This document shows, piece by piece, positions 21,425 through 34,297 of a DNA stretch of 64,000 nt; position 1 is the stretch's first letter; every line of letters begins with the position of its first letter. The notes under the pieces were generated by a model that ran no database searches, was not told the DNA's origin, and saw only the letters and a program-made list of their open reading frames with translations. Source of the DNA: Phylloscopus collybita (taxonomy: Eukaryota > Chordata > Aves > Passeriformes > Phylloscopidae); NCBI GenBank assembly GCA_027886175.1, contig JAJNNQ010000137.1, positions 10,746,001 to 10,810,000 of the forward strand, in the 5' to 3' direction. Both the position numbers and the translations under genes were made by a program.

Positions 21425-23934
21425 GTCAGTCACAATGTGCAACACTCCTGAATGCAAAGGCACAGCTGAGGTATCTCATGTTGATCTGGAAATTAAAAAG
21501 GATTTACTTTGTAAAGTGCGTAAGATGGTCATATGCTGGCTTGTTCCTTTCCACAAGTCTGCAGAAACAAAATAAATTAACAAAAAGCACTTGAATTCAG
21601 TGGGAATAACAATCAAATTAACATCTTTGCCAATGCCAAATACAGTTACATATTCTCACTAGGTAAATTTCCCCCAAATCTGGCAAAAATATGACAATAA
21701 TTTACAGTAAAAATCAGGGTTGCATTAACTATACTCTGATAGCAACATCACTAAAGCCTCATTAAAATTCTTACGTAAAACTTCTTAAGTATTCCTAACT
21801 ATTTTCTGAAATAAGAGCACAAGCTTGTCATTTAGATAATTACTGAAAGGAATTTCTTTTAAATATATATACAGCAAGGGCCTGAAATGGATTTCTCAGT
21901 CAGAGTAGCTCTGATAAGGTACACTCTTATGCTGTGAGTGAAGGTGTTACAGTAAATAAAATAATTTGAGAACCTTAATTTTGGTGCTGTGGTAGTTGAT
22001 AGGAAGCACAATGGTCTTTTTATTTCTATGTGCTTTAAGAGCTAGCAATTTCCCTTAAGAATTAATTTGGTGTCAGGACTAATGCTGCAGTTACTGTGTT
22101 ACAAGAGGATGAGAAGATCTGCTGCTGCCCATTGTCCTCAGTTTCAGAGAGTTTTTGTGGGTTACCTGGGTAAAGCAAAAAAAGCTTCAGCCTGACTGTA
22201 TGAATTCAGTTGTGGCTGAGAGCAGGGAAGAGTTAGCTGGGATCAGGTAGTCACAGTAAAACCTTTGCTGGAAGGGGCAGGTCCTGGGGGATGATGCTTA
22301 CAAGGTCTCATGTCTTGGAGAGGAGGAAGCTGGAAGCAAAAGTGCCTCTCCACTTGTGGGGTAACTTGCTGCTACAGAGCTTCCATGCCAAAGTCAGTTT
22401 TTCAGAACAGTGCACTTCACAGACTTACTGCCATGTGTCCTACTGAACAGAAACAACCGTGTCTCCTGAGGTAAAAGGGAAATTAAAGGATTAACTGGTG
22501 ATGGGACTTTTTCCCCTCTCTAATTAAATAACTTACTTTTATTCTGAAATGGAATTCTGACTGCATCTCAGCAATTCTGGTGATTGGCAAATCTACACCT
22601 GGTTTGGACAACTGAATTTAAGCACATTTCTGTGAAATTAAATTTTAAGAAGTCTCTACCTTCCTCTGAAATTTGGCTCAGCTGTGGTTGCTTTTCACCT
22701 TGTGGAAGACTGAAAGAGGCATAAAGATTTAAATGCTATCAGGAATGTATGGTTTGGGAAATAAAGGGTGTAATCTTTGCTCTAAAAAAACAAAACAAAA
22801 CAAACAAACAAAAAACCAAAACACCAACTGCTTGAAATCAGTGAAATGAGAGGAGAAAAAAAAAAGAAAGAAAAAAAAAGAAAAGGAATGTTGGGAAGAG
22901 TCCAAATCCACAAAACCCACAGACGTTCCACATCGGCAAATGCCTTTTGTTTTTGATGATGTTCTAAATTATATATTGGGGGTAGACATAGCATATTTTC
23001 CACATAAATGCAGATGATGGCTGCATGATAAAAAGTAAATGTGTAAGTAGTGATATTGTTGAGAGAGGGTGATAAAGGTCTAATACCAGCTAACCAAAGA
23101 GAAATATTTTAGAAGTGTAGATAATTGATGGGTCTCACTCCTTAGTCCCATAGTATAGTCCTATAGTATAGATACTATGGCAAGTAAGAAGCTACTGATT
23201 AACTCCCACACATATTTCACAGAGGTTGTGATCCACCAGGACTCGTGTGTGTGTGCCTAACTTACACAAACACAAGTGGTGTTTACCTAATAGGATTTTT
23301 CACATGCCTGAGCTTACTGAGATGCTGTAATGTTAAAAGCAGGCACTCTGTTTTCCCTCACATGGGTGATGAGGTGAACAGCACTGGGCAGAAACCAGCT
23401 GTGTTTGTACCTCCTGAAATTCAGTGTAAGGACAAGTCTCAGGTACAAGACACAGTCTAAACCATGCAGTTGTATGAGTGCATATGCCATGTATTTGTTG
23501 TTTGGCAAAGAAATAGGAAAACACATTCTCTATTTTGACAGATATTAGATCATTCACACTATAAAGTTCCAGTCAGATAAAATTGTCTGCAGAATGGGAT
23601 CTCCTTCACTAGCTTTTTGTCATTAAGAAAAACTGTTACATTAACATCAAAAATCAAATCAATCCCATTCTATTTATAATATACTTAATTTTGGCTTGTA
23701 GCTTATTAACTATATTCTGCAAATAGTACTTATAATTAAAATGATAACTAATAAAATTTATTGTAGAAAAATTGATTGTAAGAGTTTACTGGGTGCTTGA
23801 GATTTTTTTTTTTTAATTTTATTTTGAGGGGTAGAAGCAATAAGAGCATACCAGAAATTTCTGTTAAAATAATTTAGAAATGAGTAATAGAGTTGCTTTA
23901 TCATTTTGGTAATTACTAAAAATATAGAAAATGT
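21425..23934. other. Unique AT-rich stretch, no gene seen
   Basis: No gene or repeat family is recognised except the A-rich tract at 22784-22887. Frames of 60-75 codons around 23245-23557 overlap on both strands and are treated as chance. Confidence 0.55.
22784..22887. repeat. A-rich low-complexity tract (AAAC then AAAG type)
   Basis: An AAAC/CAAA run at 22784-22825, a short unique spacer, then an A run with G interruptions at about 22855-22887. The complementary strand gives F-rich artefactual frames. Confidence 0.85.
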
Positions 23935-24310
23935 ATCTTTGTTACTTAGAATTAAAATAAGGAGAGGGTTGCCTGGGAACTTGAGAACTCATCCAGCTCC
24001 TCTCTTATCTGGAGGCTGGATCAACTATACCTACGTACTTCCTGACAGATGTTTATCTGGCTCTTTCTTAAAGATTTGCAGTAATGGAAATTCCATAGTG
24101 TTTGCAGCCAGGCAGTCCGTTCTGGTGCCTCTCTTATTCCAGAAATGTTTTTTTCCAGCTCTCTTACCTGAATGTGCCTTACTGCAGTTCAAGGTCATTC
24201 TGTAGACGAGGAGGAGAGATTGTTTTATTTGTAGCAGCAACTTCCATATATTTATTTAAAGAGTTATTGTTATCCTTCCAAGTCTTCTGTAAGTTAAACA
24301 CTATTCACTC
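23935..24310 (-). mobile_element. Old CR1-type LINE fragment, antisense
   Basis: The run 'cctgacagatgtttatctgg', 'ttcttaaagatttgcagtaa', 'tggaaattcc' and then 'ttactgcagttcaaggtcat' with 'ttgtagcagcaacttccata' follows the 3' region of ancient amniote CR1 elements read on the opposite strand. It is much more diverged than the 60.5 kb copy, so it likely predates modern bird radiations. Frames of 99 and 129 codons here are not genuine coding sequence. The borders are approximate. Confidence 0.7.
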
Positions 24311-26340
24311 TTCACTTAACATTTATCCCAGGATTACACTGAAATCTAGAATCTGTAGTGTAGGGGATATAACTGCACTTACTGTGAGACTGATTTGGAG
24401 TACTTTAATTACAGCTCTTAATTACACCTGCTTATTCCAGCAGGTAGCTGTGATGACACCGATGATTGTCATGCCAGAATGGGAAGAATAGAAACTGTGT
24501 AGAATATCAAGAGCTTTTTGCCTTTTGGCTTGTGGTTGTGACTGTAGGATTTTGTTAACATGGCATTTCTGTACTACTCTGTACCACCACTCTGGATATT
24601 GTATGGCTGTTACAAGATTTTTGTATAATATTGAAACAAAGAGACTATAAAACTAAACATATTAATTGTATCAATTCTATTAATTGAATTGGGCAATTTT
24701 GTTATAGACTCAATGTGAGATATGGGAATTTTTTTTGTTGTTTAAATGTAAAATTATACAGAACATGTTAGGAGGTTGAATGGGAGTCAATTAAAAGATT
24801 GCAACAAACATTAAGATTCATCTGTAATGAATTGCAAGCACTAGGCAGACTTTTCTAGCTGTTACTGGTCTTGATTTCATTTCTTTTAGTAATGCTGCAA
24901 TTCCAAAAGCCGGAAAATTTCATTTTTCCTTTTTTTAAAATGCAGAGGAAATTGCAGCTTGAAGTTAGATGTTCTGAATTATTTTGAATGCCTCAAATTT
25001 GCATGTGTGTTTGGCTGGTTGATTGGTTTTGTCTTCATCTGGGAATAAAAGAAGAATGATCCTAAAAAAATATGTATTATTGAAATGAGGGACCACAAAT
25101 AGAGTATAAGATGGAAGCAGAAAGATCTCCAACAATGCTGTTTTGCAGAGTATCCTGGGAAGGGTTTTAACAATGGAGACTTGATCAGCTTGAAAATTCA
25201 TTTCTATGAAAAAAAAAAGCCAACGAACCAAACCAAAAGAGTGGCAAAAAAAAAAAAAAAACAAACAACCAAACAAACCCTTGAGCTTGTTCCAAATAGG
25301 AAATGTGTGTGTAAACAGATTTTTTTTTCTGCCAAATGCAGGGCTAGGGATAGCCATGAGTGGAACAGAGGAGAGGGGAGAAGGGTGAAGGGGGCTGTCC
25401 ATGCCACCCTCTGAGGGATGCTGAGCAGGACCTCCAGCCTGAGTGCACCACATCACTGTCAAATACAGCCACCCCTCCTGCCCAGACAACACCTGGCAAT
25501 ACATAATACCTCTGATTGTTTTTTAGATTCTCTGCAAATCACTCAGTGTTTAAAGTAATCTTTTTCTAGGTGTGAGATGGATTTCTGTTAATTTAATTCT
25601 AAGAGCAGTACAGCCTCAGGAAACGTCCTCATGTTCTCCTGCCTTTCAGAGTTACTCATCAGTAAGGGCCAATAGCTTTTGACCCACCATCTCGGTGCTC
25701 TTATTCTTATTGTTTTAAAAGAAAACTTTTTTTTTTTTTGCCTTTTTTTTCCCCTTCTGCTTTCTTTCCCCTGAAGACATAGGCCAATAGCAGAAAACAT
25801 CTACTCTAACTTCTAGTCTATGCAAGCTTTTGAAAACCTCATGAGCTGTGGTATTCAGCTGTCTTTTATCTAATCCACTGTCATTTTGTGCTATCTCAGT
25901 GACCATGACTGTAAGCAGATATATGTTTCTCTTTTGTGTGGGGATGGCAGATTCTTTACATGAAGACCTGGATGCAAGTCATTCTCACACCAACAGGAAC
26001 TTGGGGATCATTAGTTCAGGGTGGGAGTGGGGCCGAGCATCAGCTTTGTACAGATACCGGATGTTGTGGATCAGAGAGAGGAAACCCATTGATCTGAGCA
26101 CTGTTAAGTGCCTGCTTGGACGTGTTCTTGAGATGCAGGAAGCCTATTGATCTCTAAACTCAATCCATTATTGTAGGTCAGAGGGACAGCCTTCCTTTTA
26201 GATTTGTGGTGCTTTTACCCGATGCACTGGAATGTTTTTTCATGGTGATTTTTTAAATGATGATTCCAAGGAATCATCTCTTTTCAGTCTTTCCTGTTTG
26301 TGGCCATTGTTCCTTGCTATTATGTTGGCAGATAAATATA
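24311..26340. other. Unique AT-rich stretch, no gene seen
   Basis: An A-rich tract at 25208-25279 is listed separately. A 179-codon minus-strand frame (24965-25504) is the longest outside the repeats, but it runs through the A-rich tract (giving long F runs), lacks a domain, and overlaps frames on other strands and phases. I do not call it a gene. Confidence 0.55.
25208..25279. repeat. A-rich (AAAC-type) low-complexity tract
   Basis: Runs of A separated by CC, GCC and AAC units, including 16 or so consecutive A around 25246-25261 and then CAAACAACCAAACAAAC. Confidence 0.88.
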
Positions 26341-26577
26341 TGTAGAGATAGATGATATAGATGATACAGATATATAGAAACAGATGATATAGATTACATA
26401 GATGTAGATATAGAGAGATAGAGATAGAGATAGATTAGATATAGATAGCTATAGATATAGATAGATGATATAGATGTAGATATATAGATACAGATATATA
26501 GATATAGATGATATAGATAGATTATATAGATTAGATATTGATATAGATGTAGATATAGATGATATAGATAGATATGA
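26341..26577. repeat. Imperfect GATA/GATATA microsatellite array
   Basis: About 240 bp built from GATA, GATATA and GATGATATA-like units (ATAGATGATATAGATG and close variants) with many single-base changes. The minus strand gives a Y/I/S/L-rich frame of 83 codons that is purely a product of the repeat. GATA-rich arrays are best known on sex chromosomes in some vertebrates, but one array does not say which chromosome this is. Confidence 0.9.
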
Positions 26578-29500
26578 GCATATGTAGTAACCCAAATTAC
26601 GATTTCATCTCTGGTAAAGGGAAGGTTATTGAAAAAAATACTCAATTTCTTTTTAAATTAATAATAAATTTCTTTTGAAAAATATGAAATTAAAGGTGGA
26701 AGTCATCTGACCAAATGTATTCAGCTGAAATAGATCCTAAAAGTGTTTTCACATTCTTACAGAATATGAAAGGAACTTGTTTTGAACTAAATATATAGAG
26801 ATTTTAGGGTTGGTTTGCTTTGCGGTGTTTGGGAGGAATAGAATGTTCTCTAGATCTTGCTGTAATTGATTTATTGTGTAGAGGTGTGTGTTTTTATTTT
26901 TATATGTACATATTTTCAGTTGTAAATATATATTTATATATATCTATAAATTCTGATGCAGCTGTGTTTCTATAATTAAGCTTAGACCTGAATAGTGCAA
27001 ATAAGTGTGATCCTGTAGATAAACACAAGGGTAGAAGAACGTGTTGACCCAAACACCAGCAGAGCTGCTGCCTAGTTTCTGCATTTTAAAACCATAAGCT
27101 AAATAAATAAGCTAACATGATTGTGAAATGTTTAAATTGAGTTATGTAGCAAAAATAGTTTCTTCTTTGAAAACAAGAACATTGCTAGCAGAAATTCAAG
27201 CTGCCATTATTAAATTAACGCAATTTCAAGAATGTAATTAAAAAACTAAGTTTGAGTTATTGAATTAATATAATTTTAGTGAAGTAATTAAAGTTAAAGC
27301 AGAAATTTACTGTTTTGGCATTGTATCAAGCTATAGTTTTAGGTGGTATTATCCTAAACATGTGAATAACAAGCAGATACTTAAATGAAGCACGTGCCAA
27401 TAAATTAAGAGACTTTCACAACTGGAATTTTTTATGGTGACTAATTAAAAAAAACCCCATAGAATACAGTCAGGAAAATATAACCATGGAAGTTAAACAA
27501 CAAAACCCCTTGGTATTGTAATGAATATAGAATTTACTGGTGCCACCTACTGTTAGCAAAATAGAGATGACAGAAAGATGTTAAGAGAGTGGTGAAAATG
27601 AGCATAAGAAAAGAGAGGTCAAATAATTCCACCCCTTAATATCAAACTGAAGAAAAACATGATGGAAAAATCAGGTTAGTTTTTCTTGTTTCTGAGTTCT
27701 TACCAAGAAAAAAAAAAAAGAAAAAGAAAAAAAACCAGAAGTAAGTGAGACTGTATTTGAAAAGTCAGACTTCTTTAATCCCTCAAACTCTGATTGTTCA
27801 GCGAGGAAGGCCAGAACCAGATATGTGCAATTTAACTATTTTGGGATTGGAGTTTGTCTTGATAACTTTATCCTGTTTTTCTTTAGCTTTTAAATCTAAT
27901 GGGGCCAGTCCTTCAGCTTGTACAAACAAGGTGTTGTTTAATTAATGTTAGTGTTGAAATGCCATACTAAAACGTGACTGCGAGGAATGTTCTTCTCCCA
28001 ACCCCTTTTCCCACTTGCCAGGAACAAATTTCCTTCTTTGGCTTCTAAGGAAGTAGATAAATGTTGGAGGAGTTTGAAAAGTTTCAGCAAAAATAGCACA
28101 GAGATCAAAAGGATAGCTGCAATAGAAATAATTCAAGCTTTTTGTAATAAAAACAACAGTAAAGGACAAGTCTCTCAACATAAGAAAACATGTTAGGAAT
28201 TTAAGAAATTCAACTGCTTGTGCTTTCCAAGTGAGCTTGAAGCAGTGACAGAGGCAAGCACACAAAGTTCTCTGCTTGTGTGCAGAGAACTTTGAGCACT
28301 CTCCTGCTGGAGATTTAATGTCTCTCATTATGGGCTGGGCTGGGTGGTTTTTTCCTTTTAAAAGTAAACCCTGCTTTCATTGAAATCAACATCAAAGGTC
28401 TTGATTACTTTAGCCAAGGTAGAGTTTCACCCATAAGTGACCCTGAAATAGGAAACTTGTCCATCTCCTGGACAAAACCATGCTCTGGATTGTAAGCTGT
28501 TGTTCCCTTCCAGTGTACCTTTGGACCATGTGAGATGACCCTTAATGTGACTAGGATTTCATTTAAAGTTTAAGGTCAAGAAGGTGACCACTCTGCCAGT
28601 AACCAGATTGAGATATTAATTTAGAGGTCAAATATTTTCCCTTCATGTTGCTAGGATCTTGCCTGTAATACTCAAGAGGAATTTAAACACTACTGATGAA
28701 AAGGAAATACCCCCCAGAAACATACAGGTAATGCATTGGATCTGTTTTAGGAAAACCTTAAAGACTTCATTTTATTTCAGATGGAAAAAAAAAAGGTAAA
28801 AAACCAAAATGTAACCTTGCACTCCCAGAGTTCATAAATGACTTAAATTCAGGACAGCTCCCTGCAAAGCAGAATCCCAAGTGTGAACTGTTGCTCAAGC
28901 TCCTTTGGAGATTGTGGATGAGAATGAAGCAGCTCTGGTTGCATATCTGGAAAGCTGTGTCTGGAGCTAAGAACTGCTCGGTGTTTCCTGTTCACTGGCT
29001 CCAGGGCCCAAGGGAGGATTTGAAATGCTCTGAACTGACTCAAGGCATATGCAGTGAAGATGGTTAGAAATGGTACAGATGAGCTGTGGGTACCAGTGTC
29101 CTTCACTGGGTATAGAAAGTGACTGCTAAAAACCTCCCACATGAGGGGATTCAAGCCAGTGTTTCAGACTCCAGAGCTGTGAGGTACCCCCTCAGGGTGA
29201 GGAGCATCATTCTGCTGTTTCTCCAGCTGTCTGCTGACCATGGCTGTGGTGCAGCCTAGGGAATGAGGTCATGGCATTTGGGTCAGGACAGAGACACCTC
29301 TCCTGCTGTCCCCAGACTGCTTCTGCAGTTCATGTTATGCAGCTGTTTGGTTACCAACACCGCCGCTTCCCTGGACAGGGAGTAAAGCCCCTGCTGTGCC
29401 ACTGCCATCGGGCCACGTCCAGCTGGGCTGGTCCTGTCTCATTGCCCAGGGTCATGGTGTTGGTTGGTGACACAGCAAGCTGTGCTTGCCTGCCAGGAGG

Positions 29501-31628
29501 AGCTTGGGTACATGTTATTACACTTGCAATAATACCTTCACAGTCATCTTACTTTTAATGTACCTGGTGCAGAGTTGATCCTCTCCTGCCTGAAATGCCA
29601 GACAGAGGGGTTTGCCCACTTCCTTATGCTGGCACTGGATGCTTCACTGGAGGACAGGATGGGGGTGATTTAGGCAGAAGGGTTCCTGCACACAGGGAGA
29701 GAAGGAAATTGGAAGCTTGAGACCACCTGACAGACAAGAAAGCTCTTTATAAAATAGCTCTTTATACATAGAAAACAGTGAGATTTGTGGTTCCTGTGAT
29801 TCACCTGGAATGATCTTTGCAACTTTGCTCCATTTCATGCAGAAACAAACTTCACACATGGAGTGAATCAAACTGGAAGGTAGGAAGAGAAGGGACTGCC
29901 TTCTGTTTGAAAAAGTTCAGTACTGCTATGAGGGACTGGATTATAGCAATGCCACTGAACTCCTATATTGTTTTATTCAATTTGTTTAAATGTGAATTTT
30001 CACAGAAAACAGAAGCTGGGACTGTAGTTGCAGGCATGCTGAGCACTCAGATTTAACAGAGAAGTTGAATGCTTTGGATGTGTAAAGCCCAAGTAATATG
30101 AAGAGTTCTAGAAAATAACAGATTGTATTCCATTCTAACTGGGCACCAAATCACTAAATATGTGCTATTTTTTTTTCTGTCTTGAAGTTCTTCCTCTTAA
30201 AATTTCAGATAATATAATTCTCTTCCTAGAAGGAGTCTGATGAAAACAAACTAATATTTCTGATGTTTGAGATCACATCAAGGAATACTAGAAAAATTCC
30301 ACTAGCAAATTATTGCTTCTGTTTGCAGAGCATGTTCGAATGGGGCATGGTAAACTAAAGCATGTGGTCACACAGTGAACACTGAGGAGAAAGCCAGATT
30401 TTAAATATCTGTTCATTGAATGAACTTTGCCATCTATCTTTTACATTAAAATGGACAAAGGTCTTGCAGAAGAGTCTGGATAAGGTCATGCAGGTAAGAA
30501 TGACATCATATTGCAGACACATGGAAGGCTATCCCTTGAGTATGGCTTTCTCTTAAGGTTTTTTAATGTTTATTAAGATAATAAGTTGCTGTAAGCAACT
30601 TCAGTTTTTTCATATATCCTGACCTTTTGCTTTTACAACCCCTACCCATTTAGTTTGTATATGTTCTGTGTTGCAGTTCCTTTGCAAACACTGTTCTCTG
30701 TTAAACTGCTGATTCAAGAGTGAATCAATACATATCAATGTATGTAGCCTGAAATTGCATCTTAAAATGACTCAAGGCAAGCCTAAGGAAAAATTAAAAA
30801 TCTTACACTAAATATGTTTTCCATGCCGAGATAATTGATGATAAGACATGTTTTAAGTCTGTGCCAGAAGTACAAATCACTGCATAGATGTCTCTGTACT
30901 GTGAAATTGCTCAGGCCATCCAAGGTCTCCACTACTTAAAAGATTGAGTATTAAATATAATTTCACCTGTGTGTAAAATCTGAATAACAGCATTATTCTT
31001 GCTACTTTTCAAGGTTCTTCCACAGATTGATTAACTCCCATCTAGGACTTTGGTAATTCAGATAAAACAACTGGGTTAATCTTTTTGCTGTGAATGCTTT
31101 AGTTTTAGTATATGTTGCAACAAAAGCTTTTCTGTGCTGTATGTGTATGGTTTTGTTTGAAGGTTGCTAGCATTAGCTATTGTTCAATTTTTGTTAGTGT
31201 TAGATTAATGCTGCAGCACTGCTGTAAAGCTGTGGTGGTGCAAAGGCACAGCACTGATCTGTGTGTATGGGTGGGAACAGACTTCCTTTTGGTTGCTTTT
31301 TTGGTGTGTATGTGTTTATTTGTATTTTGGGGGGAGTTTAATTGATTATGATTTTTTTTTTTTCTATTCTGGGGTGGATTTTGTTTTGTTTTATTTTGGT
31401 TTCTTGTGTTAAAGCTTTAGGATTAGTCAATCTATTGTCTGCTGCAGAAGTACTTGTTTGTCCTTGGGGAGGTGAGAGGTATTTTTCAGAAACGTATTGT
31501 ACAGACTCTGAATAAGTGATTTGTGCCAATGTCTTCCCTTCAAAGTAGATGGCTCCCAGCCTTGATTGAAGTGAAAAGTGATTTCTACTGTATGACTCAA
31601 TGATTTGATAGCATCTCTAAACCTGGAT
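26578..31628. other. Unique AT-rich stretch, no gene seen
   Basis: It contains an A-rich run near 27707-27735, a small AT run near 26928-26950 and the perfect hairpin at 28263-28294. The 126-codon minus-strand frame at 27948-28328 includes that hairpin and has no recognisable domain. The 29160-29560 segment is moderately G+C-rich with a 95-codon frame that matches nothing I know. Confidence 0.55.
28263..28294. repeat. Perfect inverted repeat, 13-bp arms, 6-nt loop
   Basis: CAAAGTTCTCTGC (28263-28275) and GCAGAGAACTTTG (28282-28294) are exact reverse complements around TTGTGT. The arms are of mixed composition, unlike the AT-rich hairpins, which makes chance less likely. The stem does not extend beyond the arms. 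Confidence 0.88.
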
Positions 31629-31647
31629 GGGTCGGGGGATGGGGGGG
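31629..31647 (+). other. G-rich motif, possible G-quadruplex
   Basis: GGG, GGGGG and GGGGGGG runs are separated by TC and AT. Splitting the seven-G run gives four G tracts with very short loops. Confidence 0.55.
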
Positions 31648-34030
31648 AGAGTCTGTGTGAAGGTTAAAACTTGGCATCAGTACAGGTTAAAGTCTTCAGC
31701 AGATCCCCTTAAATGAGCAGGGTGAGTGCAGGTGCACTGCTCCAAGAGCACTGCTTTGTCCCTGGGCAAAGTTCAGGTTTACCCTTTTTAAAATGACATT
31801 TTGAATTATTTAGTGGTTTAGTATTTAATCACTCCTTGTTGGTAATGAAAAGTCTCAGGTGTAATATATTACCAGACTTTCCTTTTGAGATGTTTCTATA
31901 CAAACTTCATAATGACGTGTGAGCCAGATGGGTAGAATTGGAAAATTAAGTCATTTTTACCCTAATTATGTTAAAAGTACTTTGCCAACAGGTACACTAA
32001 CCAAGCACATCAGAGTAATATATGGGTTTGCATCAGTTTGTGAATATAGATTATAGCTTTATCATATTATAACACTGGTAGAAATCTATTCTAGATCCAG
32101 CTCGTCTAAATATCAATAATATAAATTTATGTCCCTTCTCATCCTGTCCAGAGAAGGTTCCTTAACTGTTCTGATGACTGCATCTGGCTACACATTTAAA
32201 TAGCAATCATTTTTCTCAGGTGTGAGAAACTCTGGAAACTGTCACTTTTAAGTTATTATAGTAGATATGCATATTTTAAACTCTGGAATTGAGATAACAG
32301 CATCCAAAGTGAGTGCATGTGGGGTTTTTTTCAATGTAGCTTTCTCAAATGTTTTCTATTCTGGTCTAACTTGAGTGATATAATTTAAAATCAAAATATC
32401 TAGGTTTCATTTTAGTGTATTCAATATGTTTTTTTAAGGCTTTGCATTTGAGTTTCAGATCCTATCAGAAAATAAACTTGATAACACTTCTGATTGCCTG
32501 GTTCAGGGAGTCTTTTGTTGCAGAATGCTTCCTTGGTTTTTGTTAAGCAATTTTCCTTTCTCAATCAATAGAAATTTGTTCTGGTGGGATGGGGGAGGAA
32601 AAGATCAATTTAAGCTTTACTATAGGTTGTTGTTGTTTTTAGTTAAGAGCAAAGTGATTTTAGATGATATGGTACCCAGACCCCTGGTGAATGAGCTGCT
32701 CCTTGCAGCGACCACTTTCCGGTGACTTGTCTGTCAGTGTATTTTCCAACAGCAAAGTGACACTGCCATGAGGAGATTTGTCAGATTTGGCAATAATTAG
32801 CATCACTGGAGGCTTAGCAGAAAGCTCAAGGTCGAACTGTTTCCTTGCACTATTTCTTTTTTTCCTCTTCTAGGGATGTGATCCTTGCAGAGAGGGGTTG
32901 AGGCATTCCTGGGGTTAAATGGGGGAGGATAGATTTTTGCACTTTTCTAGATAATTGGAGGCCTTTAGTCTCTGAAGTTCTCATTCTGCAGCTTTCTTGA
33001 GCATTGATTTTTCACTGGAAAAAAATTGGGGAAGGGAGAGAGAGAGAAAGCAGAGGAGGCTGCAGGACATTAATTTATGAGAACTTAAGGTAAAATCTCA
33101 AACATATGCAAAGAGAAAATGTGCTTAGTGGACTTGGTATTTCTTAAGTGTTTGTTTTCCTCAGAAGACCAGCCTGCCACTGGGATGTTTTAGCAGTGTC
33201 CAGTCAGCAGAGTCCCAGCCATGAAACAGCAGTGACCTTGCCAGTGCAGGGATATTTCTTTAGCAGTGTTTGAGCACTGTTCAGATCCTTCCCTCTCTGT
33301 GATCGTGCTCAGGTTAGTGATTTTATATTATTTTTTTCTTTTGAGAGCTTAATGTTGCATTTTTAAAAAGGGAAAATGTAAATGAAGAAAGTAGATTGAA
33401 GAGATATATTTTGGACTCCTCAATTTAAAAATGTTACTTTAAATGCAAAGACTTAAATTAAGCATGTTAATCTTTTCTTAGAGTCAAGATTTCCTCACTC
33501 TTCACTGCCAGAATAATAGCAGAGCTGTTCCCACCATTGCTGTCTGCATGGTGTGTAAAGAAAGCAGGTGATATTGCAAGTAATTATGTTGGTCTGGAAA
33601 ATTATTTATTCAAATGTAATTAAAAAAGCTTTAGGATAAATAACTGACCTATTATTCTATGATATTAACTATCCTCTTAAAAACCATCTATTTCTGGAGT
33701 TATCTTGGTAAAGAGTCCTGCCAGTTTCTGCCTTGCTCATGAGTTCTCTTGAGTGGTCTGTTTACTACATACAAGGTTATTTTTTTTTTTGAAGTATTGA
33801 TGAAAAATGATCAGCCACTAATTTTTTTTTTTCTTTTTTCAAAGTAGGATACTATAATAAAACAGTAAAATACAGACAACATGGTGATTGCTTATTGGTG
33901 AGATGACCAAGGGAAAGGTCAAATAACCAATTAGAGCATCTTTTGGCATGTAGCTCTTAAATTTAGCTCTTGGTTTGGAGCATTCTCACTTATGGGCAAA
34001 CAGAGGCATTTGAAAGCACATCAGGCCACT

Positions 34031-34061
34031 CCCCCCCCCGCCCTTTTTTTTTTTTTTTTTT
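34031..34061. repeat. Poly-C then poly-T low-complexity run
   Basis: Nine C, one G and three C are followed by 18 T. The C block is a G run on the other strand. Such adjacent homopolymers are prone to length change and sequencing error. Confidence 0.9.
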
Positions 34062-34249
34062 CTCTTTTTGGCTTTTAGGAAGTTCTTTCGAATTCTTTTT
34101 TTCAAATAAAGGAGAAATCAGATGGGCTCAGTTTTATATGTGGACTGGTAGTTCTGGGCTCCCATGTTCAACCATGATGTTCTCCAAGTGTGGGTTACTT
34201 ACACACCCTCAAAAATTAGTGCATAGAAAAACTGCAGCATTTGCTGCCA

Positions 34250-34297
34250 GGGGGGTCCTGGGGCCAGTGGTCAGGGAGCTGTGGGTGGGGAACAGGG
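34250..34297 (+). other. G-rich segment, possible G-quadruplex
   Basis: G runs lie at 34250-34255, 34260-34263, 34274-34276, 34283-34285, 34287-34290 and 34295-34297. The last four have loops of 6, 1 and 4 bases, which fits the G3+N1-7 rule. It sits in a locally G+C-rich patch (about 34240-34415) within AT-rich DNA. Confidence 0.6.

Noticed and set aside
24965..25504. 179-codon minus-strand frame
   Set aside because: It passes through an A-rich tract, has long F runs, no domain, and overlaps open frames in other phases.
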